64,000 nucleotides of DNA, taken from CAYOPZ01 sp964406005 (GTDB lineage: Bacteria; Bacteroidota; Bacteroidia; Bacteroidales; SM23-62). The position numbers and the translations under genes are program-made. Of this stretch, positions 33,998 through 42,737 are shown one piece after another. The first letter of the stretch is position 1, and the number at the start of each line of letters is the position of its first letter. The stretch spans positions 86,525-150,524 of the forward strand of contig CAYOPZ010000004.1 in the NCBI GenBank assembly GCA_964406005.1, given 5' to 3'. Under the pieces are notes generated by a model that worked only from the letters and a program-made list of their open reading frames with translations, was not told the DNA's origin and made no database searches.

Positions 33998-36343
33998 CTA
34001 ATTCAGTTTATAGGAAAATCCGAACCTTATGCTTCTTCTCAGCTGAGGATTGTAAACCAGGTTCTCTTCCAGGATTGTAGCGTTAACGCTGCCGTATTTC
34101 TCATCGAACAGGTTTGTCACTTTCAGAAACATGCTCAGATCGTCGCTGATATGATAGCTGGTCATGGCATTCATTGCATAGTAACCGTCCGTATTACTGA
34201 ATAGTTCGTTGTACAGATCTTCAAAGGGAATGAGAAGACGCAGCCACTTGGTCGTCCAGTGGCTTTCAATATTTACGTACAGTTTATTAACCGGGTAAAA
34301 AGACACTTTAAGCCTGCCCCTGTGCTTTGGCGTGAGCGAAAGGTAGCTTTTAACGATGCCGATCACATCCGGAAGATGATCCTGCCGGTTTAAAAAGCTG
34401 AGACTGACTTCCGCATCGAGGTTTATCGATTTGACAAGATCTTCGAACCTCAGGGTCGTCTGGCTTCCGACAACATTCGATATGGATGACTGGTTATTGA
34501 TCCAGGATTCTACGGAATCATTGGCTGCATCGGGGTAGCTGAAATTGCTCATGGGCAGTGTTTCGGGGACGATATGATCCGTTATGCGGTACCAGTAAAA
34601 AGTCTGGTGAAGCATAGCCCTTCTGAAAACCGGCCGTGTAATTCCCAGTTCCATGGATGTAAATTTTTCAGGGGCCAGGTCGGGATTGGGAACAACCTGG
34701 TAATGAATCCGGTCATCCGATGTCGGATAGGCAAGCGATTGGTAGGTGAGGGAAGAAGGGGGTGCCTTATAGGCAGATCCGACGGAAAAATGGATGGCCA
34801 GCTTTTTCGCAGATTTATAAAGGATCCCGAGCTGTGGGCTGAACCGGTTGCCGTACAGTGTATTGATATCATAACGGATCCCTCCGGAGAGCCTGAGTTT
34901 ATCGAAACTCTGATAGAATTGCAGGAATTCGGAAAGATTGCTGTAGGTCAGGGGATTGATCCCGAAATTGCCGAAAACGGTATCCCGTATGCTGACGTTT
35001 TCACTATAGGGTGTGTATTTTCTTTTGTCAAATGGGGTCAAAAGGTAGTTGGTGACAGGCAGGTTCCCGGACTGGGTATAGGACAGACCCGCAACAATCT
35101 CAAGATTTTTGAGCGGTGTGCCCGAGAAGACCTGTTCAAGCAGCAGGTCATCGGAGGCGGAATACCGGTATACCTTGTCGGTAAGGTTATAAAATGTAAC
35201 CCCCTGGCTTGTATTGTTATCCATCCTGTAAACTACGCTGCACAGGTTTGTGGAAGAGGAGAACCTGTCGAATTCCCTGACATAGCTGAGTGTGGTCCGG
35301 TGTATGTTTTCACCCCAGAAATTCTGGGGATTGTTGTATTTGTAAAAGACGGGTGAGAGTCCCAGGGAACTGTGGGTCCGCCGGTACATATTGTTGTACG
35401 AAAGGCTGATGCCGCGGAATTTCATATGCAGGCCCAGCATATGCGAGGAAGATCCCAGGGCTTCTATATCCGGTAATGTAAGTGAACCTTCGTAGAATTT
35501 CCCGTAATACTGCTTTTCGAAGTCTGCCGGATTTATACCATTGTTTACCAGAAGCGCCTCATTCAGATCGAGTGCTTCATACTGCGTTCCGCCGATGTTG
35601 AAAATTTCCCCCTTCTGCTGGTAATAGTTCAGCGGGTTATAAACGCCTTCATCGGTATATTTTAAATTCATGTTGCTGTATTCCGATTTGCTGCCGTAAA
35701 AACTGTATTGAAGGATATTGTTGTTTTTCCCGCCTTTACCCCCGAGGAAAAAATTGATGTAGTTGAAACCGTCCTCCCCGAGGCTGATGTCCCCGCGGAC
35801 AAAGCTGCTCTTATCCGCTTCCCTGGTAATGATATTGATCACCCCCGAGACGGCATCCGCACCATAGATTGCGGAAGAAATACCGTAAATGACCTCGATC
35901 TTTTCAGCCTGCCGTATGGGCAACTGGCTTCCGATGGGCATCCCCGACACAACGGAAGGCTTGATAGGCATCCCGTTGATCAGGATTTTTGAATAAAGGT
36001 TACCTGTCAGCCCCCATATCTGAAAGCTTTCTCCCAGTTCCCCGTAGCCGGGCTGGGATGTATTGATGCCAGGCAGTGCATTCAGCACATCGATCAGGGA
36101 AGTATATTCATTGCGGAGTATCTCTTCGTGAGATATTACATAGACCGTCAGGGGCAGTTCATCGAGGTTTTTGGAAATACGGCCGGCTGAAATGACATTC
36201 AGCCTGTTTGTATCTGCCTTGAAAACAAGATCTCCCGCCTGAAGAGCATAATTCTGAATGACAGACAAGGCAGTATCGGGCTGGGGCAATACACTCGCCG
36301 TGATTGCAAAGAGCATGATCAGTATTGTCCCGGACCGTTTCAA
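33998..36343 (-). CDS. TonB-dependent outer-membrane receptor
   Basis: About 781 residues from the TTG at 36343. The plug domain includes DELPLTVYVISHEEILRNEY, VLNALPGINTSQPG and ADAVSGVINIIT; the C-terminal barrel ends in the aromatic IRFGFSYKLN. There is no N-terminal carboxypeptidase-like domain and no SusD partner, so it is a single-receptor type with unknown ligand. The start is uncertain. A GTG at 36394 opens the frame but precedes a -7 box (36366-36359), and an ATG at 36316 would leave a short signal peptide. The TTG at 36343 gives the best signal (KRSGTILIMLFAITASVLPQ). Confidence 0.88.
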   Translation of the reverse strand: MKRSGTILIMLFAITASVLPQPDTALSVIQNYALQAGDLVFKADTNRLNVISAGRISKNLDELPLTVYVISHEEILRNEYTSLIDVLNALPGINTSQPGYGELGESFQIWGLTGNLYSKILINGMPIKPSVVSGMPIGSQLPIRQAEKIEVIYGISSAIYGADAVSGVINIITREADKSSFVRGDISLGEDGFNYINFFLGGKGGKNNNILQYSFYGSKSEYSNMNLKYTDEGVYNPLNYYQQKGEIFNIGGTQYEALDLNEALLVNNGINPADFEKQYYGKFYEGSLTLPDIEALGSSSHMLGLHMKFRGISLSYNNMYRRTHSSLGLSPVFYKYNNPQNFWGENIHRTTLSYVREFDRFSSSTNLCSVVYRMDNNTSQGVTFYNLTDKVYRYSASDDLLLEQVFSGTPLKNLEIVAGLSYTQSGNLPVTNYLLTPFDKRKYTPYSENVSIRDTVFGNFGINPLTYSNLSEFLQFYQSFDKLRLSGGIRYDINTLYGNRFSPQLGILYKSAKKLAIHFSVGSAYKAPPSSLTYQSLAYPTSDDRIHYQVVPNPDLAPEKFTSMELGITRPVFRRAMLHQTFYWYRITDHIVPETLPMSNFSYPDAANDSVESWINNQSSISNVVGSQTTLRFEDLVKSINLDAEVSLSFLNRQDHLPDVIGIVKSYLSLTPKHRGRLKVSFYPVNKLYVNIESHWTTKWLRLLIPFEDLYNELFSNTDGYYAMNAMTSYHISDDLSMFLKVTNLFDEKYGSVNATILEENLVYNPQLRRSIRFGFSYKLN

Positions 36344-36358
36344 TACAGAGCGTTTAAC

Positions 36359-36366
36359 CAAAAATA
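36359..36366 (-). promoter_or_regulatory. Bacteroidetes -7 box for the TonB receptor operon
   Basis: TATTTTTG on the minus strand matches TAnnTTTG. It lies 15 bases before the TTG start I chose and inside the longer frame, which is why the upstream GTG start is disfavoured. Confidence 0.4.
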
Positions 36367-36476
36367 CGAAAAAAGCGGTAACATGGAGATGCACACAGGA
36401 GAGCCCGGGATCCGGTATAAAATTATTTACATATATTTAGAACCCTGTTTTTTCAGTCAAACCGGTATTACAGATC

Positions 36477-37445
36477 ATGTTGGAAGTTTTTCGGGCGATG
36501 GATTCAATAAGGTTGAATTTCAGCCAGGACAGTCTTCTTATCCTCAACCTGACCATTGCCTTCATCATGTTCGGCGTGGCTCTGGAGCTCAGACCGGTTC
36601 ATTTCAGGAATCTGGCATTAAACCCGAAGTCTGCAATCGTCGGTGCCATTTCCCAGTTCATCCTGATGCCCGCCATGACATTCATACTGGCCATTGCCCT
36701 TCGCAATTATATTACACCCACCATCGGGCTGGGCATGATACTGGTAGCTGCCTGTCCCGGAGGGAATGTTTCGAATTTTTTCAGTGCCCTGGCACGGGGG
36801 AACGTGGCCCTTTCAGTGAGCCTTACAGCGGTATCCGATCTCGGGGCCATAGTCATTACACCCTTTAATTTCGCATTCTGGGGAAGCCTGTTTACGAAAG
36901 TTTATTCGCTGCTGAATGCCTCAGAGCTGGTAAGGCCCCTTGAGATCCCACTCATGCATGTGTTCCAGACCGTGGTCGTTTTACTTGGGATCCCCCTTGT
37001 ACTGGGGATGATCATCAACCTGAATTTCCCGAAATTCACAGCCGGGATACTCATATATATCAAGAGGTTGTCCCTGCTTGCATTCGGGGCCATTATCGCG
37101 GTGATGTTCCTGAAAAACTGGGAGTATTTTGTGCAGTACATCAGGTATATATTCCTGATCGTACTCATTCATAATATCCTGGCATTGAGCGTGGGATATA
37201 CATTCGCATCCCTGTTCAAAAGGCCGTACAGGGACCGCAAAACCATTTCCATAGAAACCGGCATACAGAATTCAGCGCTGGCGCTTATCCTGCTTTTCAA
37301 TCCCAATATCTTCCCCCCGGGAATCGCAGTCGGAGGTATGGCATTCATAGCGGCATGGTGGGGCCTGTGGCATCTCGTTGCCGGCCTTGTCATGGGCGGC
37401 ATCTGGTCGGGTTTCCGCCTGGCCCCCAAAGCCGCAGCGGCCTGA
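36477..37445 (+). CDS. Bile acid:sodium symporter (BASS/SBF) family transporter
   Basis: 322 residues with about nine or ten transmembrane helices. Family landmarks are the ACPGGNVSNFFSALARG loop near the crossover helix and IETGIQNSALALIL in the second half. BASS proteins couple sodium to uptake of organic anions such as bile acids, pyruvate or keto acids; the ligand is not evident. It is a single gene, stop-to-stop with the GerW-like gene (TGATCA). Confidence 0.88.
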   Translation: MLEVFRAMDSIRLNFSQDSLLILNLTIAFIMFGVALELRPVHFRNLALNPKSAIVGAISQFILMPAMTFILAIALRNYITPTIGLGMILVAACPGGNVSNFFSALARGNVALSVSLTAVSDLGAIVITPFNFAFWGSLFTKVYSLLNASELVRPLEIPLMHVFQTVVVLLGIPLVLGMIINLNFPKFTAGILIYIKRLSLLAFGAIIAVMFLKNWEYFVQYIRYIFLIVLIHNILALSVGYTFASLFKRPYRDRKTISIETGIQNSALALILLFNPNIFPPGIAVGGMAFIAAWWGLWHLVAGLVMGGIWSGFRLAPKAAAA

Positions 37446-37835
37446 TCATGATTTCCCCTTGTCTTCTTTACCCTCCTCTTTCTTTTCCTTCATCTCCGCC
37501 ATCTTTTCCACCAAATCGGGCACCTTTTCGAAAAGGGTGTGCAATCCTTTTTTCCTGTCGGCGGCAATAAAGGATATCTCATCACCCCTGGATACCAGGA
37601 ACCCGACGGGAATGACACCGATGGCCGCTCCGGCTCCTCCTCCTTCGCCTTTCTTTTTTCCCTTGAACCGATCATCGGTACCGACACCGGAACCGAAACC
37701 TGTTCCAACCTTGATTACGGGTTTGCAGGTGAATTCCCCGATCCTGAACTCTTCTCCAATAACAAGATCCGTTTTGGCAAAGCTTTTTACCTGTTCTGAA
37801 ACTTTGTCCAGCAATTCTTCAACATTGATTTCCAT
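37446..37835 (-). CDS. GerW/YtfJ-family sporulation-protein homolog
   Basis: 129 residues. The conserved part (VGEEFRIGEFTCKPVIKVGTG, then GGGAGAAIGVIPVGFLVS) matches the YtfJ/GerW family. A short charged end (MKEKKEEGKEDKGKS) follows. In Bacillus the family is needed for spore germination, but it is also found in non-sporulating bacteria, where its role is unknown. Its partner DUF2953-like gene precedes it by 4 bases, the same pairing as ytfI-ytfJ in Firmicutes. Confidence 0.8.
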   Translation of the reverse strand: MEINVEELLDKVSEQVKSFAKTDLVIGEEFRIGEFTCKPVIKVGTGFGSGVGTDDRFKGKKKGEGGGAGAAIGVIPVGFLVSRGDEISFIAADRKKGLHTLFEKVPDLVEKMAEMKEKKEEGKEDKGKS

Positions 37836-37839
37836 TTTC

Positions 37840-38364
37840 TTAAAATTTTGGGTTTAACATTCTGTATTTATATTTGATTCCAATCCATAATAAACTGGCA
37901 AGCCTGTTTCTAAGGTCCATGACAAGCGTATTCTCCTCCATGAAATTCACACGGATACGAATGCGCTCACTGCGGGTAAACATGAGGACAGGGACCATGA
38001 AAGCATTCAGGAGGTAATCCCCGCTGTCTATATTCAGGTATAAAAGCTTAAGCCTGAAAGACTTTAACAGCTCCCTGAAGGCCATTATCCCGTATTTGAC
38101 CGATCCGGTCCTGCGCGGTTTCCTGCCTTTCGGTTTCCGTTGACCTTTCCCGGCAAATCCGTAAGGATGCATCGTAAAAGGGATGAAAAAGACACGGATA
38201 CGGACATGGTAACTTTCCTCATCCCGGACAAATCTGGCTTTAAAAATTCCCGGCAGCCTGGCCGAATATTGCTCTGAACCGGTATTTACAGCCAGGATAA
38301 GCGGTGCAAACAGGATCCAGCCGAGGAACATAACAAAAACCAGTATGACTATACACAGAACCAT
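37840..38364 (-). CDS. DUF2953-like membrane protein
   Basis: 174 residues. An N-terminal transmembrane helix (LCIVILVFVMFLGWILF) is followed by a soluble beta-rich stretch and a second region with short hydrophobic parts. The lysine/arginine-rich middle (RKPKGRKPRRTG) is unusual. The placement directly ahead of the GerW homolog supports DUF2953/YtfI. The function is unknown; a joint envelope role with the GerW partner is inferred. Confidence 0.55.
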   Translation of the reverse strand: MVLCIVILVFVMFLGWILFAPLILAVNTGSEQYSARLPGIFKARFVRDEESYHVRIRVFFIPFTMHPYGFAGKGQRKPKGRKPRRTGSVKYGIMAFRELLKSFRLKLLYLNIDSGDYLLNAFMVPVLMFTRSERIRIRVNFMEENTLVMDLRNRLASLLWIGIKYKYRMLNPKF

Positions 38365-38466
38365 GGCCCGAAATTAATCTGTCAGTACCGGAAGGCCCTC
38401 CGTATTTCGGCCAGTAAGGGGTAGATTGACGGTGAATGAACTGTTTTTGCCTGCGAGATGAAAAAA

Positions 38467-40005
38467 TCATCCTCCCCATCCTTCGCGGTCGAGGTTCCGG
38501 TAGTTGATGGCTTCGGCAAGGTGGCGGCTCCTTACCTGTTCCGACCCCTCCAGGTCGGCGATGGTGCGGGAGACCTTCAGTATCCGGTAGTGGGCACGGG
38601 CCGAAAGGTCGAGCTTTTCCATGGCGGTTTTAAGCAGGCTCATCCCCGCATCATCCGGGTGGCAGAATTTCCGCAGGAGCGGCGGCGTCATCATGGCATT
38701 GCAGTGAACTCCGGGGATCTTCTTCATGCGTTCCTGCTGGATCTGCCGTGCCCTGACGACCCTTTCGCGGATGACCGGGCTTTTCTCGGACGGTTGCCGT
38801 ACGGAAAGGTCATCAAAGGAAACGGGAACGACTTCAATGTGGATATCGATGCGGTCGAGCAGGGGGCCCGAAATGCGGTTCAGGTATTTACGCACCTGCC
38901 CGGGCATGCAGACACACTCCCTTTCAGGATGGTTATAATACCCACAGGGGCATGGGTTCATGGAAGCCACCAGCATGAAGCTGGCGGGATATTCAATGGT
39001 GAACCTGGCCCGCGAAATGGTCATTGTCCTGCCTTCCATGGGTTGTCTCAGGACCTCCAGCACATTTCTCCTGAATTCGGGAAGCTCGTCCATGAACAGA
39101 ACGCCGTTATGCGCCAGGGAAATCTCCCCGGGCTGGGGGTAGGAGCCTCCGCCGACCAGGGCGGTATCGGATATGGTATGATGCGGATCCCTGAAAGGAC
39201 GCCTCGTAATGAGGGATACCTCCTTTCCCAGCCTGCCGGCTACAGAATGTATCCTCGTGGTTTCCAGGGCCTCTTCGAGGGAAAGCGGGGGCAATATGGA
39301 CGGCAATCTTTTGGCCAGCATGGTTTTCCCGCTTCCCGGAGGACCGACCATGATCAGGTTATGCCCGCCCGCCGCAGCGATCTCAAGGGCTCTTTTCACC
39401 TTTGCCTGTCCCTTCACCTCTGCAAAATCCGCGGCATGTCTGTCCATTGCGTCATGAAGGTCTTTCCTGAGGTTCACCTTTACGGGTGGGCAGGCCAGTT
39501 CCCCTTCAAGGAAAGAGACCACATCCAGGATATGATCCATGCCATGGACCTCCAGCCCTTCGATCACCCCGGCCTCCCTTGCATTCTGCAAGGGCAGTAT
39601 GATGCCGCGAAAACCCGAATCCCTGGCATTGATGGCCATGGGCAATGCCCCCCGGATGCTTTTCAGATGCCCGTCGAGGGACAGTTCCCCGATGATCAGG
39701 TACGAGCCGAGCATATCGGATCGGATCATTTCAGATGCCGCCAGGATCCCGATGGCCAGGGGCAGGTCGTATGCAGAGCCTTCCTTGCGGATGTCCGCAG
39801 GGGCCATGTTTATCACCATGCGCTTTTTCGGGACCCTGAACCCGTTGGTCTTGAAAGCGGAATCTATACGCTGCTGGCTTTCCTTTACGGCGCTGTCGGG
39901 AAGACCGACGATGAAGAAATTGATCCCCTGTGAAATATTAACCTCAATGGTAACGGTAATGGCATCTATCCCGTAGACGGCCGAGGCATAGGTTTTGGCG
40001 ATCAT
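38467..40005 (-). CDS. comM: YifB/ComM-family Mg chelatase-like AAA ATPase
   Basis: I use the ATG at 40005 (MIAKTYASAV, 512 residues); a GTG three codons earlier is the alternative. The N-terminal ~180 residues are the ComM-specific Lon-like part. The AAA+ Walker A GPPGSGKTM, Walker B in GVLFMDELPEF and SxMNPCPCG follow. A zinc cysteine set (CPCGYYNHPERECVC) is present. In natural transformation ComM is a hexameric helicase that extends branch migration. Confidence 0.9.
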   Translation of the reverse strand: MIAKTYASAVYGIDAITVTIEVNISQGINFFIVGLPDSAVKESQQRIDSAFKTNGFRVPKKRMVINMAPADIRKEGSAYDLPLAIGILAASEMIRSDMLGSYLIIGELSLDGHLKSIRGALPMAINARDSGFRGIILPLQNAREAGVIEGLEVHGMDHILDVVSFLEGELACPPVKVNLRKDLHDAMDRHAADFAEVKGQAKVKRALEIAAAGGHNLIMVGPPGSGKTMLAKRLPSILPPLSLEEALETTRIHSVAGRLGKEVSLITRRPFRDPHHTISDTALVGGGSYPQPGEISLAHNGVLFMDELPEFRRNVLEVLRQPMEGRTMTISRARFTIEYPASFMLVASMNPCPCGYYNHPERECVCMPGQVRKYLNRISGPLLDRIDIHIEVVPVSFDDLSVRQPSEKSPVIRERVVRARQIQQERMKKIPGVHCNAMMTPPLLRKFCHPDDAGMSLLKTAMEKLDLSARAHYRILKVSRTIADLEGSEQVRSRHLAEAINYRNLDREGWGG

Positions 40006-40078
40006 AAGTTGCACTTCTTTCCCCTGTATGCCTTTTTTGACGAATTCTCAGCCGCCGGATCACAAAAAAACCGGATTT

Positions 40079-40336
40079 CTATTTGATATATGGCTCAGTG
40101 CATTCCCAGCAACCCGAAGCAAAGCGTGAGCTCACGAAATCCTGTACCGACTCTTCGCATTCCAGACGGGAATCAGCACAAATTGTTCTTGTTTTACTTC
40201 CGAACCAGGGATCAAATGAAGTGCAGGTCCATTCACAGAAAGCACACCATTCTTCTCTTTCACAGGAATGAAGCCAGAAGGACAGAATGATAACCAATAC
40301 AGGAAAAGATTTAGTAATAATCTTTTTTGTTTGCAT
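40079..40336 (-). CDS. Small cysteine-rich lipoprotein, unknown function
   Basis: 85 residues from the ATG at 40336. A longer frame overlaps the neighbouring gene and is not used. The signal (TKSFPVLVIILSFWLHSC) ends in a lipobox LHSC. The ~60 residues after it hold seven cysteines (EWCAFCEWTC, TICADSRLEC, SGCWEC), enough for three disulfides. Acidic and aromatic residues are frequent. I recognise no family. Its own promoter is not clear. Confidence 0.6.
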   Translation of the reverse strand: MQTKKIITKSFPVLVIILSFWLHSCEREEWCAFCEWTCTSFDPWFGSKTRTICADSRLECEESVQDFVSSRFASGCWECTEPYIK

Positions 40337-40407
40337 GTCATTCAGTTTGTTAATGGTCATTAACAAATAGGGTCGAGTGATATGCCAATGCAAGTTACTA
40401 AGATATT

Positions 40408-42471
40408 TTATAAGTTGCGCAGGCGGGGGTCTTCCAGGGCCGAGAGGCTGTAGCTGTCGTCGGGTTTGATGCGCAGGCACTCCTCGAAGAACCCGCGCGA
40501 CCTGCGATAATTTTCAAGATGGTAGGCGGCCTGGCCGCAATAGTGCAGAATCGACACCTTCATTTCCGGGTCGGTCTCCCTGCCGGCCAGGGGTTCGAGA
40601 TATTGAAGGGCGCTGGTATAATCCTCCGTGGCCATATAGGACAGACCCAGATGAAGCAAAGCATTGTTATTGTTCTGAAGCCGGGTGTAGGGGAGAAGGT
40701 ATTGAATGGCATTATTGAAATTACCGGTGGAATAATAGGCAAGGCCCAGTAGGTTCCAGACCTGGTAATTATCGGGATTGTACGCATATGCTTTTTCAAG
40801 GTACGAGATTGCTTCCGCAGGCCTGTTCTGCCGGAGCATTTCATAGCCCCGGAAATCGAGTTTGTTTTCACGTTCCACCACCACGGCTGCCGGCATCCTC
40901 TTGATGGTTTCCTTGAAGATCGTATTCTTTGGCGGATAGAAACGGTTCAGAATGTCCGGGCTTATAAGCCGGGGCGAAAGTATGGCAAAATCCCAGTCGG
41001 TCACCGAAAAGGAATTAAAGGGACGGAACAGGATACGGATGCTGTCGTTGATATGGCCCCGGTCTTTTGCATATTCGATGAGCACGGGATTGTTGGAGGT
41101 GACGATCAAGGGTTCTTCGGTATGTTTCAGGCGGCTTTTATACAGTCGGTCGTAACAATACAGGGTGCCAAGCGTATAGAAATCCATTTCATACTTGCCC
41201 CAGACATTCTTTTTGTAATTTACGGTAAGGAGATTATAATAGGCGTAATTGTATGGTGAATTTACGGGCAGCCAGAGAACCGGGCGAATAATGAAAAACA
41301 GGATCGCAAATACAGCCAGTATTCTCAGGTTTGTATTCCTGACCAGTATGAACAAATTGTAGAAGCCCATTGCTGCGATCAGGCAGAATGCAGGGTAAAT
41401 GAATGCCACATGCCTCCATCCGTTGTACACCGAGGCTTTCTGAATGGTCAGCGCTACAACGGGAAACAGAACGGCAAACAGAATGATGAAATGGGCCGTT
41501 TCAAACTTCTTCCGGAACCAGTAGGTTAACAGCGAAAGCCCGAAGCCTGCCAGGATGATTACCGGCACTGTCAGCCCGAAGATCTTGTACAGGTAATACC
41601 ACGGAGCCGTCTGGTTTGAGATTTGTTTTCCCTCGAAAAGCAGGTAAAGTGACTTGAAATGCCTGACCATGGTAAGGCTGTCCCTGATGTGGGGAACCAG
41701 CCCTTCATGGAAGACGTTGGGATAGAATAACAGGCCCGTTCCCGCACCCAGAAGGCATATCCCTGCAAATATTGCAGGCAGCCGGATCTTGATCAGGATA
41801 CCCGTTGACCTGAGGTCTTTCCGGAAAAAGACGGGGATCCAGAACAGTCCGTAATACAACAACACGATCAGCCCGGCAACCCTGATACTGACACACAGCG
41901 CAATGGCCGCAACGGCCCCCAGGATATGGGTCCATTTTATCTTCGGGAAGTTATGTAAAAGCCTGATCAGGTAATAAAGGGATGCCGTATAACCCAGGGT
42001 TAGGGGGATCACCTTGTTCTCAAGCGCCGAGAATCCTATGTACGTGGGGGATAAAATAAGAAGCAGCATGACGATTATGCCCAGCAGGTATCCCTCCGTT
42101 TCAACGGCTATCAGGGCTGCGAAAAATATGGCCAGAACGCCGAACAGCGTATTCAGGATATGCCTGAACTGGAATTCATGCCTGGGAGATATCCATTTCG
42201 AATACATGGCCGGGATCAGTTCGAAACCGGTCCCGTAATATTTCATTTCGGGGAATTCCTGGTCCCAGCCTTCCGAATAGGGTTCCAGGAATGAGGTGTC
42301 TTTTCCACCGCTCAGGTAAAATTCAAGGGCCGCTTTTCCATAGGCCCTTTCGATGGCTTCATCATAAGTAGGACGGGTCCGGAAATTCATCAGGAGGACT
42401 CCGAGGAATACGATTCCGCTTACAATATAAAATGCCTTTCGTGTATGGAGAAAGCCGGTAACGGACCGCAT
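40408..42471 (-). CDS. GT-C-like multi-pass glycosyltransferase with C-terminal TPR repeats
   Basis: I use the ATG at 42471 (MRSVTGFLHTRKAFYIVSG, 687 residues). About ten to twelve transmembrane helices fill residues 15-420. After the first helix comes YDEAIER, an acidic pair of the type that is catalytic in PMT/ArnT-like GT-C enzymes. The C-terminal ~150 residues are TPR repeats (AISYLEKAYAYNPDNYQVWN and similar). It probably transfers sugar from a polyprenyl carrier to protein or lipid. The substrate is not evident and no glycan cluster is next to it. Confidence 0.7.
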   Translation of the reverse strand: MRSVTGFLHTRKAFYIVSGIVFLGVLLMNFRTRPTYDEAIERAYGKAALEFYLSGGKDTSFLEPYSEGWDQEFPEMKYYGTGFELIPAMYSKWISPRHEFQFRHILNTLFGVLAIFFAALIAVETEGYLLGIIVMLLLILSPTYIGFSALENKVIPLTLGYTASLYYLIRLLHNFPKIKWTHILGAVAAIALCVSIRVAGLIVLLYYGLFWIPVFFRKDLRSTGILIKIRLPAIFAGICLLGAGTGLLFYPNVFHEGLVPHIRDSLTMVRHFKSLYLLFEGKQISNQTAPWYYLYKIFGLTVPVIILAGFGLSLLTYWFRKKFETAHFIILFAVLFPVVALTIQKASVYNGWRHVAFIYPAFCLIAAMGFYNLFILVRNTNLRILAVFAILFFIIRPVLWLPVNSPYNYAYYNLLTVNYKKNVWGKYEMDFYTLGTLYCYDRLYKSRLKHTEEPLIVTSNNPVLIEYAKDRGHINDSIRILFRPFNSFSVTDWDFAILSPRLISPDILNRFYPPKNTIFKETIKRMPAAVVVERENKLDFRGYEMLRQNRPAEAISYLEKAYAYNPDNYQVWNLLGLAYYSTGNFNNAIQYLLPYTRLQNNNNALLHLGLSYMATEDYTSALQYLEPLAGRETDPEMKVSILHYCGQAAYHLENYRRSRGFFEECLRIKPDDSYSLSALEDPRLRNL

Positions 42472-42737
42472 TTGCTTAATATTCTGCAGGTTTTGATTCG
42501 CCAGGTGATGCCGCGACTGATTTAAAGATATCAATATTTTTAATTCTCAGGATCGTTCCGGACCTGTTCTTTGCAGTTTTCTTTTTTTGTTTAACTTTAT
42601 CACCTTTAGGAATCCACGAGTTTATAAATTATCCGGCCTGATGACCATTGAATGCTAATAATCAGCACATTACAACTTGCCGGGAGCTATGTAACCTTCC
42701 GGTTTATTTATTAATTCTAAATTAAGGAAGTAAGATT

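Noticed and set aside
34574..35356. A 260-residue frame opposite the TonB receptor
   Set aside because: It is a shadow of the receptor barrel region with no signal or domain.
37446..38364. Sporulation in this organism
   Set aside because: The GerW/DUF2953 pair and SpoIIE-type domains are found in many non-spore formers, and no core sporulation gene is present.
38458..39933. A 491-residue frame opposite comM
   Set aside because: comM is complete with all its motifs on the other strand, and the antisense frame shows no domain.
40337..40480. An N-terminal extension of the small lipoprotein
   Set aside because: It would overlap the neighbouring GT-C gene and bury the lipoprotein signal. The ATG at 40336 gives a proper lipobox.
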